64,000 bases of DNA from Roseinatronobacter sp. S2 (GTDB lineage Bacteria; Pseudomonadota; Alphaproteobacteria; Rhodobacterales; Rhodobacteraceae). Under the pieces are notes generated by a model, which made no database searches, was not told where the DNA came from, and saw only the letters and a list, made by a program, of their open reading frames with translations. Positions 36,600 through 45,583 of this stretch are shown one piece after another. Every line of letters starts with the position of its first letter. Position 1 is the stretch's first letter. Location of the stretch: NCBI RefSeq assembly GCF_029581395.1, contig NZ_CP121116.1:62001-126000 (forward strand), in the 5' to 3' direction. Both the position numbers and the translations under genes were made by a program.

Positions 36600-37562
36600 T
36601 CACATCCCCCCGATGATGTTATCAAGCACGCGGATGACGGCGGGGCCAACAAGCACGACAAACACTGCGGGCATAATCAGGAACACAAGCGGGATCGTCA
36701 TAAGAACAGGCAATCGCGCGGCCTTTTCTTCGACCCGGAACAGGCGGTCGGCGCGCTGTTCGCGCACCAGCGTTCTGATTGCGGTGCTGAATGGCGTTCC
36801 ATGGCGTTCGGCTTGTAATATTGTTTGCGTGAACTGCCCTATTTCAACAAGGGGCACGCGGATCGCAAGATCATCAAACACTTTCTTGCGGTCATTATTC
36901 ACCTTCAATTCATTCAGAACGCGGCTTAATTCCGTCGCAAGTTCGCGGTGCAGCGCCTTCAATTCCCGCGCGACACGTTCCAGCGATGGCTGCGCACCCA
37001 ACCCCGCCTCGGAGGCAATGACAAACAGTTCCAGCATATCCGGCAAGCCATCGCGAATGGCCGCAAGCCGCCGGTTCCGGCGCAGGCCAATCAGAACGTC
37101 TGTCGCCTTGGACAGGAAGAGCCCGAACCCCGCAACCAATGCCACCTGAAAAACAAGGCTGGTTCCCGCAGACGGGAAAAGCGCAATCCAGATCAAACCG
37201 GCAATACAACACAACCCCGGCACGATGGTCTTGACGAATGCATAGATAACCACTGCGTCACGCCCGTCGAATCCGGCCGATGCCAGAAACGCGCCGCTGC
37301 GGCGCGCCTCTCCACCGCTCATGATTGTCAGGCGCTCCCCTATACTGGCGGCAATACCGCGCAAGGCCCCTATGGCACCGGTTGCCAGGGATGGGCTGAT
37401 GCTGCGGGGCCTGCGCGTATTTTCACGCCCGATTGCGCGCGCAATACGCTTGTCGTGCTGCGCACCAGCGGTCGTTGCAGATATCAGCGCGCCAATGGCA
37501 AACACGATGACACCCAAGGCAACCGCTGCCAGAACAAAGGGATAGATGTCCGCATCAAACAT
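36600..37562 (-). CDS. tadC: Tad pilus inner-membrane platform protein TadC (GspF family)
   Basis: This is an inner-membrane type II secretion F-type protein of 320 residues, one of the two platform subunits that anchor the Tad machine. The F domain is visible in PDMLELFVIASEAGLGAQPSLERVARELKALHRELATELSRVLNELKVNNDRKK, with hydrophobic helices on both sides. The start at 37562 overlaps the end of tadB. It is in the standard order tadA-tadB-tadC. Confidence 0.9.
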   Translation of the reverse strand: MFDADIYPFVLAAVALGVIVFAIGALISATTAGAQHDKRIARAIGRENTRRPRSISPSLATGAIGALRGIAASIGERLTIMSGGEARRSGAFLASAGFDGRDAVVIYAFVKTIVPGLCCIAGLIWIALFPSAGTSLVFQVALVAGFGLFLSKATDVLIGLRRNRRLAAIRDGLPDMLELFVIASEAGLGAQPSLERVARELKALHRELATELSRVLNELKVNNDRKKVFDDLAIRVPLVEIGQFTQTILQAERHGTPFSTAIRTLVREQRADRLFRVEEKAARLPVLMTIPLVFLIMPAVFVVLVGPAVIRVLDNIIGGM

Positions 37563-38511
37563 CAAGCCGCCCCATCCTGAACAGAACAAGCATGCCCGCT
37601 GCCAGACTGGCCAATCCCAGCCCCGTCATTGCGCGGCCACGCGCATCCTGAACCAGCGGCAGCAGATAATCGGCGTTTATGGCAAACAGCACCGCCGCAA
37701 TCGCAAAGGGCAGCGCACCAAGGATCATGGCCGACGCACGCGCTTCTGCGGACAGGGCGCGTATCTTCTTCTTTAGCTTCAGGCGCTCGCGCAACTGCTC
37801 GGCCAGGTGTTCGATTGTTTCGACAAGGTTGCCGCCCGTCTCGGACTGAAGATGCGTGGCAACACTGAAAAACCGCACCTCTGGAACGTCGACACGGTCG
37901 GCAAGTCTGCGCAGGGTTTCGTTCAGGCTATGGCCAAGGGCCAGCATATCGCGGCATTTTTCCATCTCCAGCTTCAGCGGCGCTTGCGTGTTCTGGACAA
38001 CGACATCCAGCGCATCTGACACTGGCCGCCCCGCCCGAAGGGCGCGCGCAAATGTATCAAGCGCTGTCGGCATTTGTGCAGCAAAGGCACTTGCGCGCCT
38101 GGCAGTCGAAATGCACAGAATTGACCAGCCCGCCATGCTGGATGCAACCAAACCGGCAACGATGCCAGCCATGGGCGGCATCAGCATGATGAAATGCGCG
38201 AATGCGGCACTACCGATTGCCCCGACAAGGATTAACCCCAGAAAATCACCACTGCGAAGCGCGATGCCCGCCTTTTGAAGCGCGGCATCCAGCGCCAGCC
38301 CGCGCCAGCCGAACCGCGCCGTTCTGCGTGCCCTTTCGCCCCGTGTCGCACCCTTGGTGCTTGCGAATGCGGCAACAGCCTGACTGTCCAATGCGCGGCT
38401 GATGCGGATTGCCCGCCCTTGCCGCTTCCGGTCCAGCGATATGATTGCCAGCAATCCAAATGACGTAAGCGTCAGCAAAATTCCCAGAAAGAGCAGCAGC
38501 GTCATCACCAT
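37555..38511 (-). CDS. tadB: Tad pilus inner-membrane platform protein TadB (GspF family)
   Basis: This 318-residue inner-membrane protein is the second GspF-type platform subunit. The F-domain segment reads ALDTFARALRAGRPVSDALDVVVQNTQAPLKLEMEKCRDMLALGHSLNETLRRLADRVDVPEVRFFSVATHLQSETGGNLVETIEHLAEQLRERLK in successive helices. The start has GGAG 7 bases upstream and lies 3 bases after the ATPase stop. It works with TadC and the CpaF ATPase. Confidence 0.9.
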   Translation of the reverse strand: MVMTLLLFLGILLTLTSFGLLAIISLDRKRQGRAIRISRALDSQAVAAFASTKGATRGERARRTARFGWRGLALDAALQKAGIALRSGDFLGLILVGAIGSAAFAHFIMLMPPMAGIVAGLVASSMAGWSILCISTARRASAFAAQMPTALDTFARALRAGRPVSDALDVVVQNTQAPLKLEMEKCRDMLALGHSLNETLRRLADRVDVPEVRFFSVATHLQSETGGNLVETIEHLAEQLRERLKLKKKIRALSAEARASAMILGALPFAIAAVLFAINADYLLPLVQDARGRAMTGLGLASLAAGMLVLFRMGRLDV

Positions 38512-38514
38512 CCG

Positions 38515-40041
38515 TCAACTCCTCAGAACATCATCAAGCGCTTTTGACAGCCCGAATTCGGCAGCGCGTGATGCGGCCATGGGACGATATCCTGTGCTGT
38601 GAAATTCGCCCGAAACGGTATTTCGCCCGCTCTCGTGGCCTATCCTGAAGGTAAAGATATCTTGCAGCGTAATCACGCCGCCATCCATGCCGGTGACTTC
38701 GGAAACCGATGTGACGCGGCGCGTTCCGTCGCGCATTCTTGCTACCTGAATAATCAGGTTCACTGCATCCGCCAACTGGCGGCGAATGGCATCGGGGGAA
38801 TGGTTGTAATTGGCCAGCGCGCATATCCCTTCAATCCGCGTCAATGCCTCTCTGGGGGAGTTTGCGTGCAGCGTGCTCATGGACCCGTCATGGCCGGTGT
38901 TCATGGCCTGCAACAGGTCAAGGGCTTCCTCGCCCCTGATTTCGCCGATTATTATGCGATCAGGACGCATGCGCAGGGCATTGCGCAACAAGGTGCGCAT
39001 GGTGATCTCGCCGCGCCCTTCGATGCTGGGGGGGCGCGTTTCAAACCGGACCACATGGCCCTGTTGCAGCTGCAATTCTGCCGCATCTTCCAGCGTGACA
39101 ATGCGTTCGCCACGCGGGATGCATTCGGACATGGCGTTCAGAAGCGTTGTCTTGCCTGAACCGGTGCCGCCGGACACAAGTATATTCAGCCGCATTTCCG
39201 CCGCCAGCGCCAGAAAAGCGGCCATCTTGCGCGTCAACGCGCCCTTTTCGACAAGGGTTCGCAGACGCATGGGCTGCGCAGGGAATTTGCGGATTGTAAT
39301 GGCGGGGCCGTCAATCGCCAGCGGCGGGATGACAATATTGACGCGGCTGCCGTCTTTTAATCTGGCATCAACAAGCGGTTGGCTTTCGTCAATGCGCCGT
39401 CCCACCTCTGACACGATGCGTGATGCAAGGTTCAGGACATGAGTATCATCGCGAAAGGAAATGTCGGCTTTTTCAATCTTGCCATCGCGCTCCAGATAGA
39501 TACGGTCGGCACCATTCACCATGATGTCCGTCACCGTCTCGTCATCCAGCAGCGGTTGCAACGGCCCGTAGCCCATCATTTCGTTAATGACAGCCTGCGC
39601 CAGCGCTTCAAGCTCTTCGGCATTGATCTGCACGCGGCGTTCCCGGACGCAGCTGCGCACCAGTCCATTAATCTCGGCCGATTTGTCGGTGTCACTCATG
39701 GCGCTGAATGCCGCAAAGTCGATATTGGCCGACACCTCGTCCATGATTTCGGCACTTTGCCGAAGAAACTGCGCCTTCTGGTAGGCCGCCCCCGCGCCCG
39801 ACGGCGTGCAATCAACCTGCGTGACGACATGGCCATCATGCGACAGACGGCGCAGTGCAGATGTCAAAATCAGCCGTTGTTCTGCAATGGACACCGGCGC
39901 ATCTGTTTGCTGGACAAAACTGGAAATAGCGTCATTCAGGTGATGCACTGACACCGGTTCGGAATGGTTTTCGGATTGAACCTTTTCCAGCACCCACGCC
40001 ACAGGGGACCGTGCATCTTCTGAATCTGCGCCAGCGGTCAT
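38515..40041 (-). CDS. cpaF: Tad pilus assembly ATPase CpaF/TadA
   Basis: This hexameric secretion ATPase of 508 residues powers pilus extension and retraction. Walker A is SGGTGSGKTTLLNAM, and there are Asp/Walker B boxes (VTLEDAAELQLQ, RMRPDRIIIGEIRGEEA), and the His-box region (NTGHDGSMSTLHANSPREALTRIE). The N-terminal all-helical domain precedes it. Its start overlaps the end of cpaE (ATGA). The sequence looks fully functional. Confidence 0.93.
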   Translation of the reverse strand: MTAGADSEDARSPVAWVLEKVQSENHSEPVSVHHLNDAISSFVQQTDAPVSIAEQRLILTSALRRLSHDGHVVTQVDCTPSGAGAAYQKAQFLRQSAEIMDEVSANIDFAAFSAMSDTDKSAEINGLVRSCVRERRVQINAEELEALAQAVINEMMGYGPLQPLLDDETVTDIMVNGADRIYLERDGKIEKADISFRDDTHVLNLASRIVSEVGRRIDESQPLVDARLKDGSRVNIVIPPLAIDGPAITIRKFPAQPMRLRTLVEKGALTRKMAAFLALAAEMRLNILVSGGTGSGKTTLLNAMSECIPRGERIVTLEDAAELQLQQGHVVRFETRPPSIEGRGEITMRTLLRNALRMRPDRIIIGEIRGEEALDLLQAMNTGHDGSMSTLHANSPREALTRIEGICALANYNHSPDAIRRQLADAVNLIIQVARMRDGTRRVTSVSEVTGMDGGVITLQDIFTFRIGHESGRNTVSGEFHSTGYRPMAASRAAEFGLSKALDDVLRS

Positions 40042-41219
40042 GTCATGACCTTCTGAAATGCTGATCGCCAGAACCCCCGCTTTTGGGGCCGGTGTTCTGC
40101 GGACAGATCACGCCACAGCGACCGGACATTTGCGCTGTAGTTCGACCCGCGCTTGACACAGACAACAGGCGCGCCCGCTTGCTGCGCCTTGATCATGGCA
40201 TGTTCGCACAAAGGAAGTGTGCCGTGAAATTCCTGCCCGATGGCCAGTGCAATTTGCTTCTTGCGCAGCGCGGCGCCACCCCGCAGGTCGGACAGCACAG
40301 GGGCCACTTTCAGCGTGCGGTTCTCGCTCAGGCAGCCCTGCACAATGCGCGCATAGGCGTTGATGCTTGCGTATCCGGGTGCCAGAACGGGAACAAGCGC
40401 GTTCAGGTATTGCGCGATCTCGGGCTGGCGCAGCAACAGGGCGCGGGGCAGGTCGACCACCATAATGTCGAACATGGGCGACAGGTTATTCAGCAGCGGG
40501 CCAATGCCGGTTTCCAGTTCCATCGCATCCTGACCGTTGCGCGCCTGATGGGAATACAAAAACAGCCCGTCCCTGATTTCCAGCATGGATGCATCCGCGA
40601 ATGTCTTGTCCACGCGCTTGGGGGCGGCCAATGCCTCCAGCAGGCCGGTTGTCGGGTCCTGGTTCAGGTCATGCGCCATTGACCCGAACCACAGGTCGAA
40701 ATCAAACAGCCCGACGCGCTGCGCAATCGGGTCAAGCTTGGCCACATAGGCCAGATTTTCGACCAGACTGCTTGCGCCGACCCCGCCGCTGCACCCGACA
40801 ACGCCAATCGCCAAAGCGCGCTTAACCGGCTGGTCGGCATTCGCAACCTTCTGCGTCAGAGAGGCAAGCACATCCGTTCCCCGCACCGGAAAGGGCAGGT
40901 ATTCCAGCGCGCCCACAGACCGCAAGGCGCGATAGGTGCAAATACTGTCATGCTGGCCCACCACAACCAGCCGCGTGCCCGAGCGCACAATTTCTGTCAC
41001 GCTTTCGCAGGCTTGCGGCAGGCTTTCATTGCCAATCTCCGCGATCATATGCTGCGCAAGCGGCCGGTCCGCCACCAGCCGCGCCGCCCCCGCAAGCCCG
41101 CCGCCGTGGATATTGTCTTCATTCCAACCCGCAAGGCGCGCGGTATCGTGCGCAATATCCTTGGCCTGTTTTGAAAAGACATATGCCGCGAAACCTGGAT
41201 GGGATTGTGAAGGGGGCAT
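40038..41219 (-). CDS. cpaE: Tad pilus localisation protein CpaE/TadZ
   Basis: This 393-residue ParA/MinD-like protein positions the pilus machine. It has a receiver-like N-terminal part (RLVVVGQHDSICTYRALRSVGALEYLPFPV) and a P-loop segment GVVGCSGGVGASSLVENLAYVA in which the usual Lys residues of the deviant Walker A are absent, as in many CpaE proteins, so ATP hydrolysis is doubtful. FDLWFGSMAHDLNQDPTTGLLEAL corresponds to the switch region. It is separated from flp by a hairpin, and its start region has only a weak ribosome binding site. Confidence 0.9.
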   Translation of the reverse strand: MPPSQSHPGFAAYVFSKQAKDIAHDTARLAGWNEDNIHGGGLAGAARLVADRPLAQHMIAEIGNESLPQACESVTEIVRSGTRLVVVGQHDSICTYRALRSVGALEYLPFPVRGTDVLASLTQKVANADQPVKRALAIGVVGCSGGVGASSLVENLAYVAKLDPIAQRVGLFDFDLWFGSMAHDLNQDPTTGLLEALAAPKRVDKTFADASMLEIRDGLFLYSHQARNGQDAMELETGIGPLLNNLSPMFDIMVVDLPRALLLRQPEIAQYLNALVPVLAPGYASINAYARIVQGCLSENRTLKVAPVLSDLRGGAALRKKQIALAIGQEFHGTLPLCEHAMIKAQQAGAPVVCVKRGSNYSANVRSLWRDLSAEHRPQKRGFWRSAFQKVMT

Positions 41220-41268
41220 GGCTTTTTACTTTCTTTTCTGTTAAAAAAGGAAGGTTTTATTGCGTTCC

Positions 41269-41294
41269 GCGGTTGGGGATTTTACCCCAACCGC
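41269..41294 (-). terminator. Hairpin between flp pilin gene and cpaE
   Basis: GCGGTTGGGG (41269-41278) and CCCCAACCGC (41285-41294) form a perfect 10-pair stem with a 6-base loop, downstream of flp on the minus strand. It probably limits read-through so that pilin mRNA exceeds machine mRNA. There is no clear T-run. Confidence 0.65.
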
Positions 41295-41337
41295 ACGGTT
41301 ATTCTGCAATTAGATGGGAGGTTCAGAAAGCCACCAA

Positions 41338-41544
41338 TTAGCAATCTGTCGGGTCCGCCGAAGCTGCGCATTCAAGCTCATCATTTACTGTCTCAAAGGC
41401 CGTGTTCACAGACCCTCCAAGCGTAGCAACCGCAGCAACAATCACAGCGCTAACCAAAGCCGCAAAAAGTCCATATTCGATTGCGGTTGCGCCATCTTCC
41501 TTTTTCAGGAAATTTTTAAAACGCTGCGTCATGTATTTTGTCAT
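41338..41544 (-). CDS. flp: Flp-family type IVb pilin
   Basis: This is the major pilin of the Tad system, 68 residues. The class motif is present: LKKEDGATAIEYGLFAALVSAVIVAAVATLGGSV, with cleavage expected after Gly in EDG|ATAIEYGL, followed by the Glu-Tyr pair typical of Flp pilins. The C-terminus has two Cys (ECAASADPTDC) that could form a disulfide. The ATG at 41544 is preceded by GGAGAG at 8 bases. The prepilin peptidase that should process it is not in the window. Confidence 0.93.
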   Translation of the reverse strand: MTKYMTQRFKNFLKKEDGATAIEYGLFAALVSAVIVAAVATLGGSVNTAFETVNDELECAASADPTDC

Positions 41545-41559
41545 TTCAACTCTCTCCAA

Positions 41560-41948
41560 CTTCCGGGGTATAAGGATCAGCCTTTCGTGCCGATACCATT
41601 GACAAAGCCCACGTCAGTCGATCTATGCAAGAATTAATGATTTATTCAAAATACCTATAATACCAAAGAATTATAACTTTGCCCCTTTGGTACTATGCCA
41701 GTTTTCAAAAGTATTATGCATCCAACCCGAATCTTTTGCATAAATCCATTGGGGGATTCATATGGGGATTCCAGTATCATGGCTGAAAGGTATAAGCAGA
41801 CTGTCCGCCTGCAAGGTCAGGAATTGACCCCGCTTTAACGAAGCGCTTACGCGTCACTGATGGGGCATCCGCGCCTGAATGCAACGCAATCCCGCGCCTC
41901 AGCGCGCCATCGTGGACCGCTATGATCGACGCAGACAATTGCCCCTAA
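41560..41948. other. Intergenic region upstream of flp, up to the insertion sequence
   Basis: A/T-rich for this genome near flp and probably containing the flp promoter, although I could not assign boxes. No gene is credible. The left copy of the CTAA target duplication of the insertion sequence is at 41945-41948. Confidence 0.5.
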
Positions 41949-43315
41949 CAGGGCGCTGAAATAGTCCCTGAGCCGGAAGGCTGTCCCTTCATCAGGGCTG
42001 GGTCGGGGGATTGCGATGTCTGTCGGCGCGTTCGACATACGCGCCAGGTGCGGTTCTTCCGCGTCACACAGCCAGCAACCGGGGCAGTCTTGCGAGGTTG
42101 TTGGCGGCCATTGTCAGGATGAACCGCGACCGGACGCGATCGACGCCGCGATACATGGTCTGTGCCATGCCGCCGACGGTTTTCGCCCAGCCGAACGCCT
42201 CTTCAATTTTCTTTCGGTGCTTCTGGGACAGGGCGTAACCGGCATGTCGGGTGGTTCGGCCATCGATTGCTGAATATCTCGTTTTCTGGGCGATATGGGG
42301 CGTGACGCAGGCTTTGCGCAGGTCGGCAACGAACCCACCCGCGTCATACCCCTTGTCGGCCCCCAGCGTCATCTGCCGGGTCGATCCAGGGGAATGGCGA
42401 TGAACCATGTCCAGGGCGGCCGTACGTTCGGCATGGCCGTCAGCCTGGGTCAGGTCGCCTTGCACGATCAGCCCACTCCGGTTCTCCATCAGCGCATGCC
42501 CGATGAAGCAAAGCATCGCCCCGGTGCCCGGGGACTTCTTGTAAAGGCGCGCGTCCGGGTCGGTGGTCGAGGCGTGGGTGGCATTGGACCGTTTCTCGCC
42601 CTTGAAATCGACTTCGGCATTGCGGTGGGGTTTGGTGGTGCGGGGCATCGGGTCGGTCTCGGTTGGGGTCTCGGAAGGCGCGGGCTCAAGCGTGGCATCT
42701 GGGGCGAGTGGATCGCATGGCCCGTCATCGTCAGGCGGGGTGGTCTCTGCCTTCGGCTGGAAGCTCTTCATCGACGCCCAAGCCTTCACCAGCGTGCCAT
42801 CGACCGAGAAGTGGTCGTCCGACAGAAGCGGCGCGACCTCGCGATGGGCCAGAATCGCCGCCATCACCTTGCGCGACATCTGCGTGCTCAGCAGCCGGTC
42901 GCGGTTCTTCGTGAAGACGGTCGGGACCCAGACGGGATCATCGATACCCAGCCCGACAAACCAGCGGAACATCAGGTTGTAATTCATCTGCTCCATCAAC
43001 TGACGCTCGGATCGGACCGAGAACAGGAGTTGCAGCAGGCTGGCCCGGATCAGCCGTTCCGGCGGGATCGAAGGGCGGCCGAAATCGGTGTAAAGCGCCT
43101 CGAACTCGGCATCGAGACTGGCGAGCGCGTCATTCACCACCTGACGGATCTTGCGCAAAGGGTGCCGCACCGGAATGCGCTCCTCCAGATCAACATAGCT
43201 GAACAGCGACCCGCTCGTCCCGTCCGTCCCGCGCATCGTCACCCCCGCCGTTACAGTGCAAAGAGTGAATCATGTTCTCAAACCGCTGTCGAGACAGGAC
43301 TATTTCAGCGGCCTG
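41949..43315 (-). mobile_element. IS5-family insertion sequence, 1,367 bp, intact with target duplication
   Basis: The element is bounded by 19-base inverted repeats with one mismatch: CAGGGCGCTGAAATAGTCC at 41949-41967 and the reverse complement of CAGGCCGCTGAAATAGTCC at 43297-43315. CTAA occurs directly outside each end (41945-41948 and 43316-43319), consistent with the YTAR-type 4-base duplication of the IS5 group. It carries one transposase gene on the minus strand. Intact ends and uninterrupted gene suggest recent insertion, between flp and the phasin region. I see no gene broken by it. Confidence 0.9.
42064..43242 (-). CDS. IS5-family DDE transposase
   Basis: This 392-residue transposase has an N-terminal DUF772-type domain (PLRKIRQVVNDALASLDAEFEALYTDFGRPSIPPERLIRASLLQLLFSVRSERQLMEQM) and a DDE nuclease domain. 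The catalytic residues can be placed: first Asp in FSVDGTLVKAW, second in LGADKGYDAGGF, Glu in HRKKIEEAFGWAKTVGG. The frame is intact. It occupies almost all of the element. A family call of IS1182-like is a less likely alternative given the CTAA duplication. Confidence 0.9.
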   Translation of the reverse strand: MTMRGTDGTSGSLFSYVDLEERIPVRHPLRKIRQVVNDALASLDAEFEALYTDFGRPSIPPERLIRASLLQLLFSVRSERQLMEQMNYNLMFRWFVGLGIDDPVWVPTVFTKNRDRLLSTQMSRKVMAAILAHREVAPLLSDDHFSVDGTLVKAWASMKSFQPKAETTPPDDDGPCDPLAPDATLEPAPSETPTETDPMPRTTKPHRNAEVDFKGEKRSNATHASTTDPDARLYKKSPGTGAMLCFIGHALMENRSGLIVQGDLTQADGHAERTAALDMVHRHSPGSTRQMTLGADKGYDAGGFVADLRKACVTPHIAQKTRYSAIDGRTTRHAGYALSQKHRKKIEEAFGWAKTVGGMAQTMYRGVDRVRSRFILTMAANNLARLPRLLAV

Positions 43316-43426
43316 CTAAGTCACGTTGCGCGCGACCATTCCACCGCTGCGGGTGGAATTAACCGGAAGGTCCGCACCCTATGACATCAGCATATAACAA
43401 GGGCATCATGCCCCTTCTGGCAAGGG

Positions 43427-43741
43427 TCAGTCGAAGCCGCGCAGATCACGGATATTTGCCGCCGTGCGGGTGCCGTAGGGTTCCAGCGCTGCAATAGCAA
43501 CTTCGACGGGATCATGGCCGCTGACCAGTGCGGTGGTTGCCTCTCCCGCAGATTCAGCAAAGGTCGTGGCCTTTTCCATCAACATGGATACCGCATCCGG
43601 GGCGCCGATTGATCCATGCGCGAACATCATTGACCTGCGCAAGAATACTTCGCCTGCGGCCATCGCCATTGTCTGATATGCCGTCGCGAACTGCATCGCC
43701 GGTCGCATGCCGTCTTCACCATCGTCAATCTTGAACATCAT
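43427..43741 (-). CDS. Small conserved-looking protein downstream of phasin, function unknown
   Basis: This is a 104-residue protein from ATG 43741, preceded by AAGGATTGAA. It is Ala/Met-rich and mainly helical by eye (AMQFATAYQTMAMAAGEVFLRRSMMF), with no signal peptide or recognised domain. It lies directly downstream of the phasin on the same strand, separated by a long hairpin, so a role on PHA granules is possible. I do not recognise the family with confidence. Confidence 0.6.
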   Translation of the reverse strand: MMFKIDDGEDGMRPAMQFATAYQTMAMAAGEVFLRRSMMFAHGSIGAPDAVSMLMEKATTFAESAGEATTALVSGHDPVEVAIAALEPYGTRTAANIRDLRGFD

Positions 43742-43768
43742 TTCAATCCTTGCTTGCAAAGACGCGAC

Positions 43769-43822
43769 AGGGCCTACAGCGTTTCAGTATTTTGTTGAAT
43801 CACCGGAAACGCTGTAGGCCCT
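43769..43822. terminator. Long perfect hairpin between phasin gene and downstream gene
   Basis: AGGGCCTACAGCGTTTC (43769-43785) pairs perfectly with 43806-43822 (17 pairs, 20-base loop). TTTT follows on the plus strand. Placed after the phasin stop on the minus strand it can end or attenuate the very abundant phasin transcript. Confidence 0.75.
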
Positions 43823-43837
43823 TTTGCCTGTGCTGGC

Positions 43838-44392
43838 TTAACGGGCGGTGATCTTCATATCTTCGGTCATTGCCGCGACGCGTGCTTCGATCGGCGCGGA
43901 CACTTCCTTTGCGGCATTGGTATACATTTCACCTATGGCTGTGGCCTGCTGCATCCAGCCATCAAAAGCATGTTGCGCGAAGGACATCTGTTTTTCGACC
44001 AGTTCGGCCACCGATTTGACACTGGACAGGTCCTGAACGGCAGCAATGCTGTCTTCCTGGGCCTTTTGGGTATAGGCCGCAACTTCACTGCTGAAATTCT
44101 CAAGGGCTTTTGCAGAAATCTCGGACGCTTTGGAGAATGCATCGAAATTCTGCTGGCCGAAGGAACTTAGCCCCTGCATGCGTTCTGACACGTCCTCGAT
44201 GCTTGCGCCCAAGGTTTTCTGCGCCTCCAGTGTCATGCTGGCAACCTGTGCGCTGGCGTCCTGAACCCCTGCAACAGTGCGTTCGGCCAGTGCGTTGCTG
44301 GTATCCGCCGCAGTGTTTGCCACGGTTGCGGTGTCATTGACGGCGCTTGACGCGCGTGCTGCTTCTGTGCGGGGTGTTGATTGCCTGGTCAT
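43838..44392 (-). CDS. phaP: Phasin family protein (PHA granule-associated)
   Basis: This 184-residue amphipathic protein coats PHA granules. The phasin domain is visible in QNFDAFSKASEISAKALENFSSEVAAYTQKAQEDSIAAVQDLSSVKSVAELVEKQMSFAQHAFDGWMQQATAIGEMYTNAAKEVSAP, all helical. I use the ATG at 44392 (MTRQSTPRTEAARASS), 6-7 bases after GGAG; the frame extends upstream without support. It matches the phaC gene at 10159-11991. Confidence 0.88.
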   Translation of the reverse strand: MTRQSTPRTEAARASSAVNDTATVANTAADTSNALAERTVAGVQDASAQVASMTLEAQKTLGASIEDVSERMQGLSSFGQQNFDAFSKASEISAKALENFSSEVAAYTQKAQEDSIAAVQDLSSVKSVAELVEKQMSFAQHAFDGWMQQATAIGEMYTNAAKEVSAPIEARVAAMTEDMKITAR

Positions 44393-44590
44393 TGAAATGC
44401 TCCATTGGGTTTGGCTTCGTTCCCCATACACTTGGGGACGATGCTGCACTGCAGCAAGGGGTGTGGCGCAATTAAACAAATGAACTTCGGCGGTGGCCTG
44501 CCGCACACAAACCGCCGGGGTGTTCATGCGGGCAGGCTTGGTTTATATGCTGACGCGAAATACAAATCCCAAACACACCGGACACAGACA

Positions 44591-45583
44591 GTGACGAACG
44601 ACACCACACACCTTGCGATTCACGCGCGCGGGCTTGTCCGCCGCTTTGGCGATCTGACTGCTGTGGCGGGGATTGACCTTGACGTGCGGCGCGGCATGAT
44701 CTTTGCCGTGCTGGGACCGAATGGCGCAGGCAAGACCACGCTGTTGCGGATGCTGGCCACATTGACCGCGCCCGACGCGGGCACCGCAACCGTGATGGGC
44801 CATGACATTACGGCCGCGCCGCAAAAGGTGCGCGCCTCGATTGCCATGACGGGCCAGTTCGCCTCGCTGGACGAAGATCTGACAGGGCGCGACAACATGA
44901 TGATGCTGGCGCGGCTGTGGGGGTTTCGCGGTGGTGCGGCGCGGGCGCGCGCCGACCAGTTGCTGGCCGCGTTCGAATTGTCGGCCGCAGCCCGCAAGCA
45001 GGTCAAGAATTATTCGGGTGGCATGCGGCGCAGGCTGGACATTGCCGCGTCCCTTATTGTGACGCCGGGGGTGCTGTTTCTGGATGAACCGACCACGGGG
45101 CTGGACCCGTCAGCGCGGCAGGGCGTGTGGCAGTTGATCCGGCAACTGGCCGATTCCGGCGTGACAATTCTGCTGACCACCCAATACCTTGAAGAAGCCG
45201 ACCAACTGGCCGAACGGATTGCCGTGATCGACCATGGCCGCAAGATTGCCGAAGGCACCAGCCGCGAATTGAAGGCCGCGACAGGGTCGGGTGTGCTGCA
45301 TGTCTCGCTGGTGGATCAGACCCAACTGGATGCCGCTGCTGACCTGTTGGCAAACCGTCTGGGGGCCGTGGTTCAGCGCAGCCCTGAAGGGGCCGAGTTG
45401 TCCATCCTGGCGGGCACTGCCGCAGATGCCAACGCAGCGCTTACAGCCCTTATCGCAGACGGGTTCACCGTGGCCGATTTCCGCATGGGCGCGCCCAGCC
45501 TTGATGAGGTGTTCTTCGCACTGACGGGCAAGGCCGACACATCCACCACCACGCAAAGCCCGCTTGAGAAGGCAGCGCCATGA
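44591..45583 (+). CDS. ABC-2 type exporter ATP-binding protein (DrrA-like)
   Basis: This 330-residue cytoplasmic ATPase belongs to the daunorubicin-resistance type. Walker A GPNGAGKTT, signature YSGGMRRRLDIA, Walker B VLFLDEPTTGLDP and LLTTQYLEEADQLAE are visible, followed by the C-terminal DrrA extension ending in ADFRMGAPSLDEVFFALTG. The start is inferred as GTG at 44591 (TNDTTHLAIHARGL), the usual family start; there is no strong ribosome binding site, so an upstream start is possible. It is coupled to the permease gene (ATGA). Confidence 0.85.
   Translation: MTNDTTHLAIHARGLVRRFGDLTAVAGIDLDVRRGMIFAVLGPNGAGKTTLLRMLATLTAPDAGTATVMGHDITAAPQKVRASIAMTGQFASLDEDLTGRDNMMMLARLWGFRGGAARARADQLLAAFELSAAARKQVKNYSGGMRRRLDIAASLIVTPGVLFLDEPTTGLDPSARQGVWQLIRQLADSGVTILLTTQYLEEADQLAERIAVIDHGRKIAEGTSRELKAATGSGVLHVSLVDQTQLDAAADLLANRLGAVVQRSPEGAELSILAGTAADANAALTALIADGFTVADFRMGAPSLDEVFFALTGKADTSTTTQSPLEKAAP

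Noticed and set aside
40038..41219. CpaE as an active ParA-type ATPase
   Set aside because: The P-loop reads SGGVGASS and lacks the Lys residues needed, so ATPase activity is not claimed.
41847..42038. A 63-codon frame crossing the left end of the insertion sequence
   Set aside because: It spans the element boundary, so it cannot be an original gene; no family resemblance.
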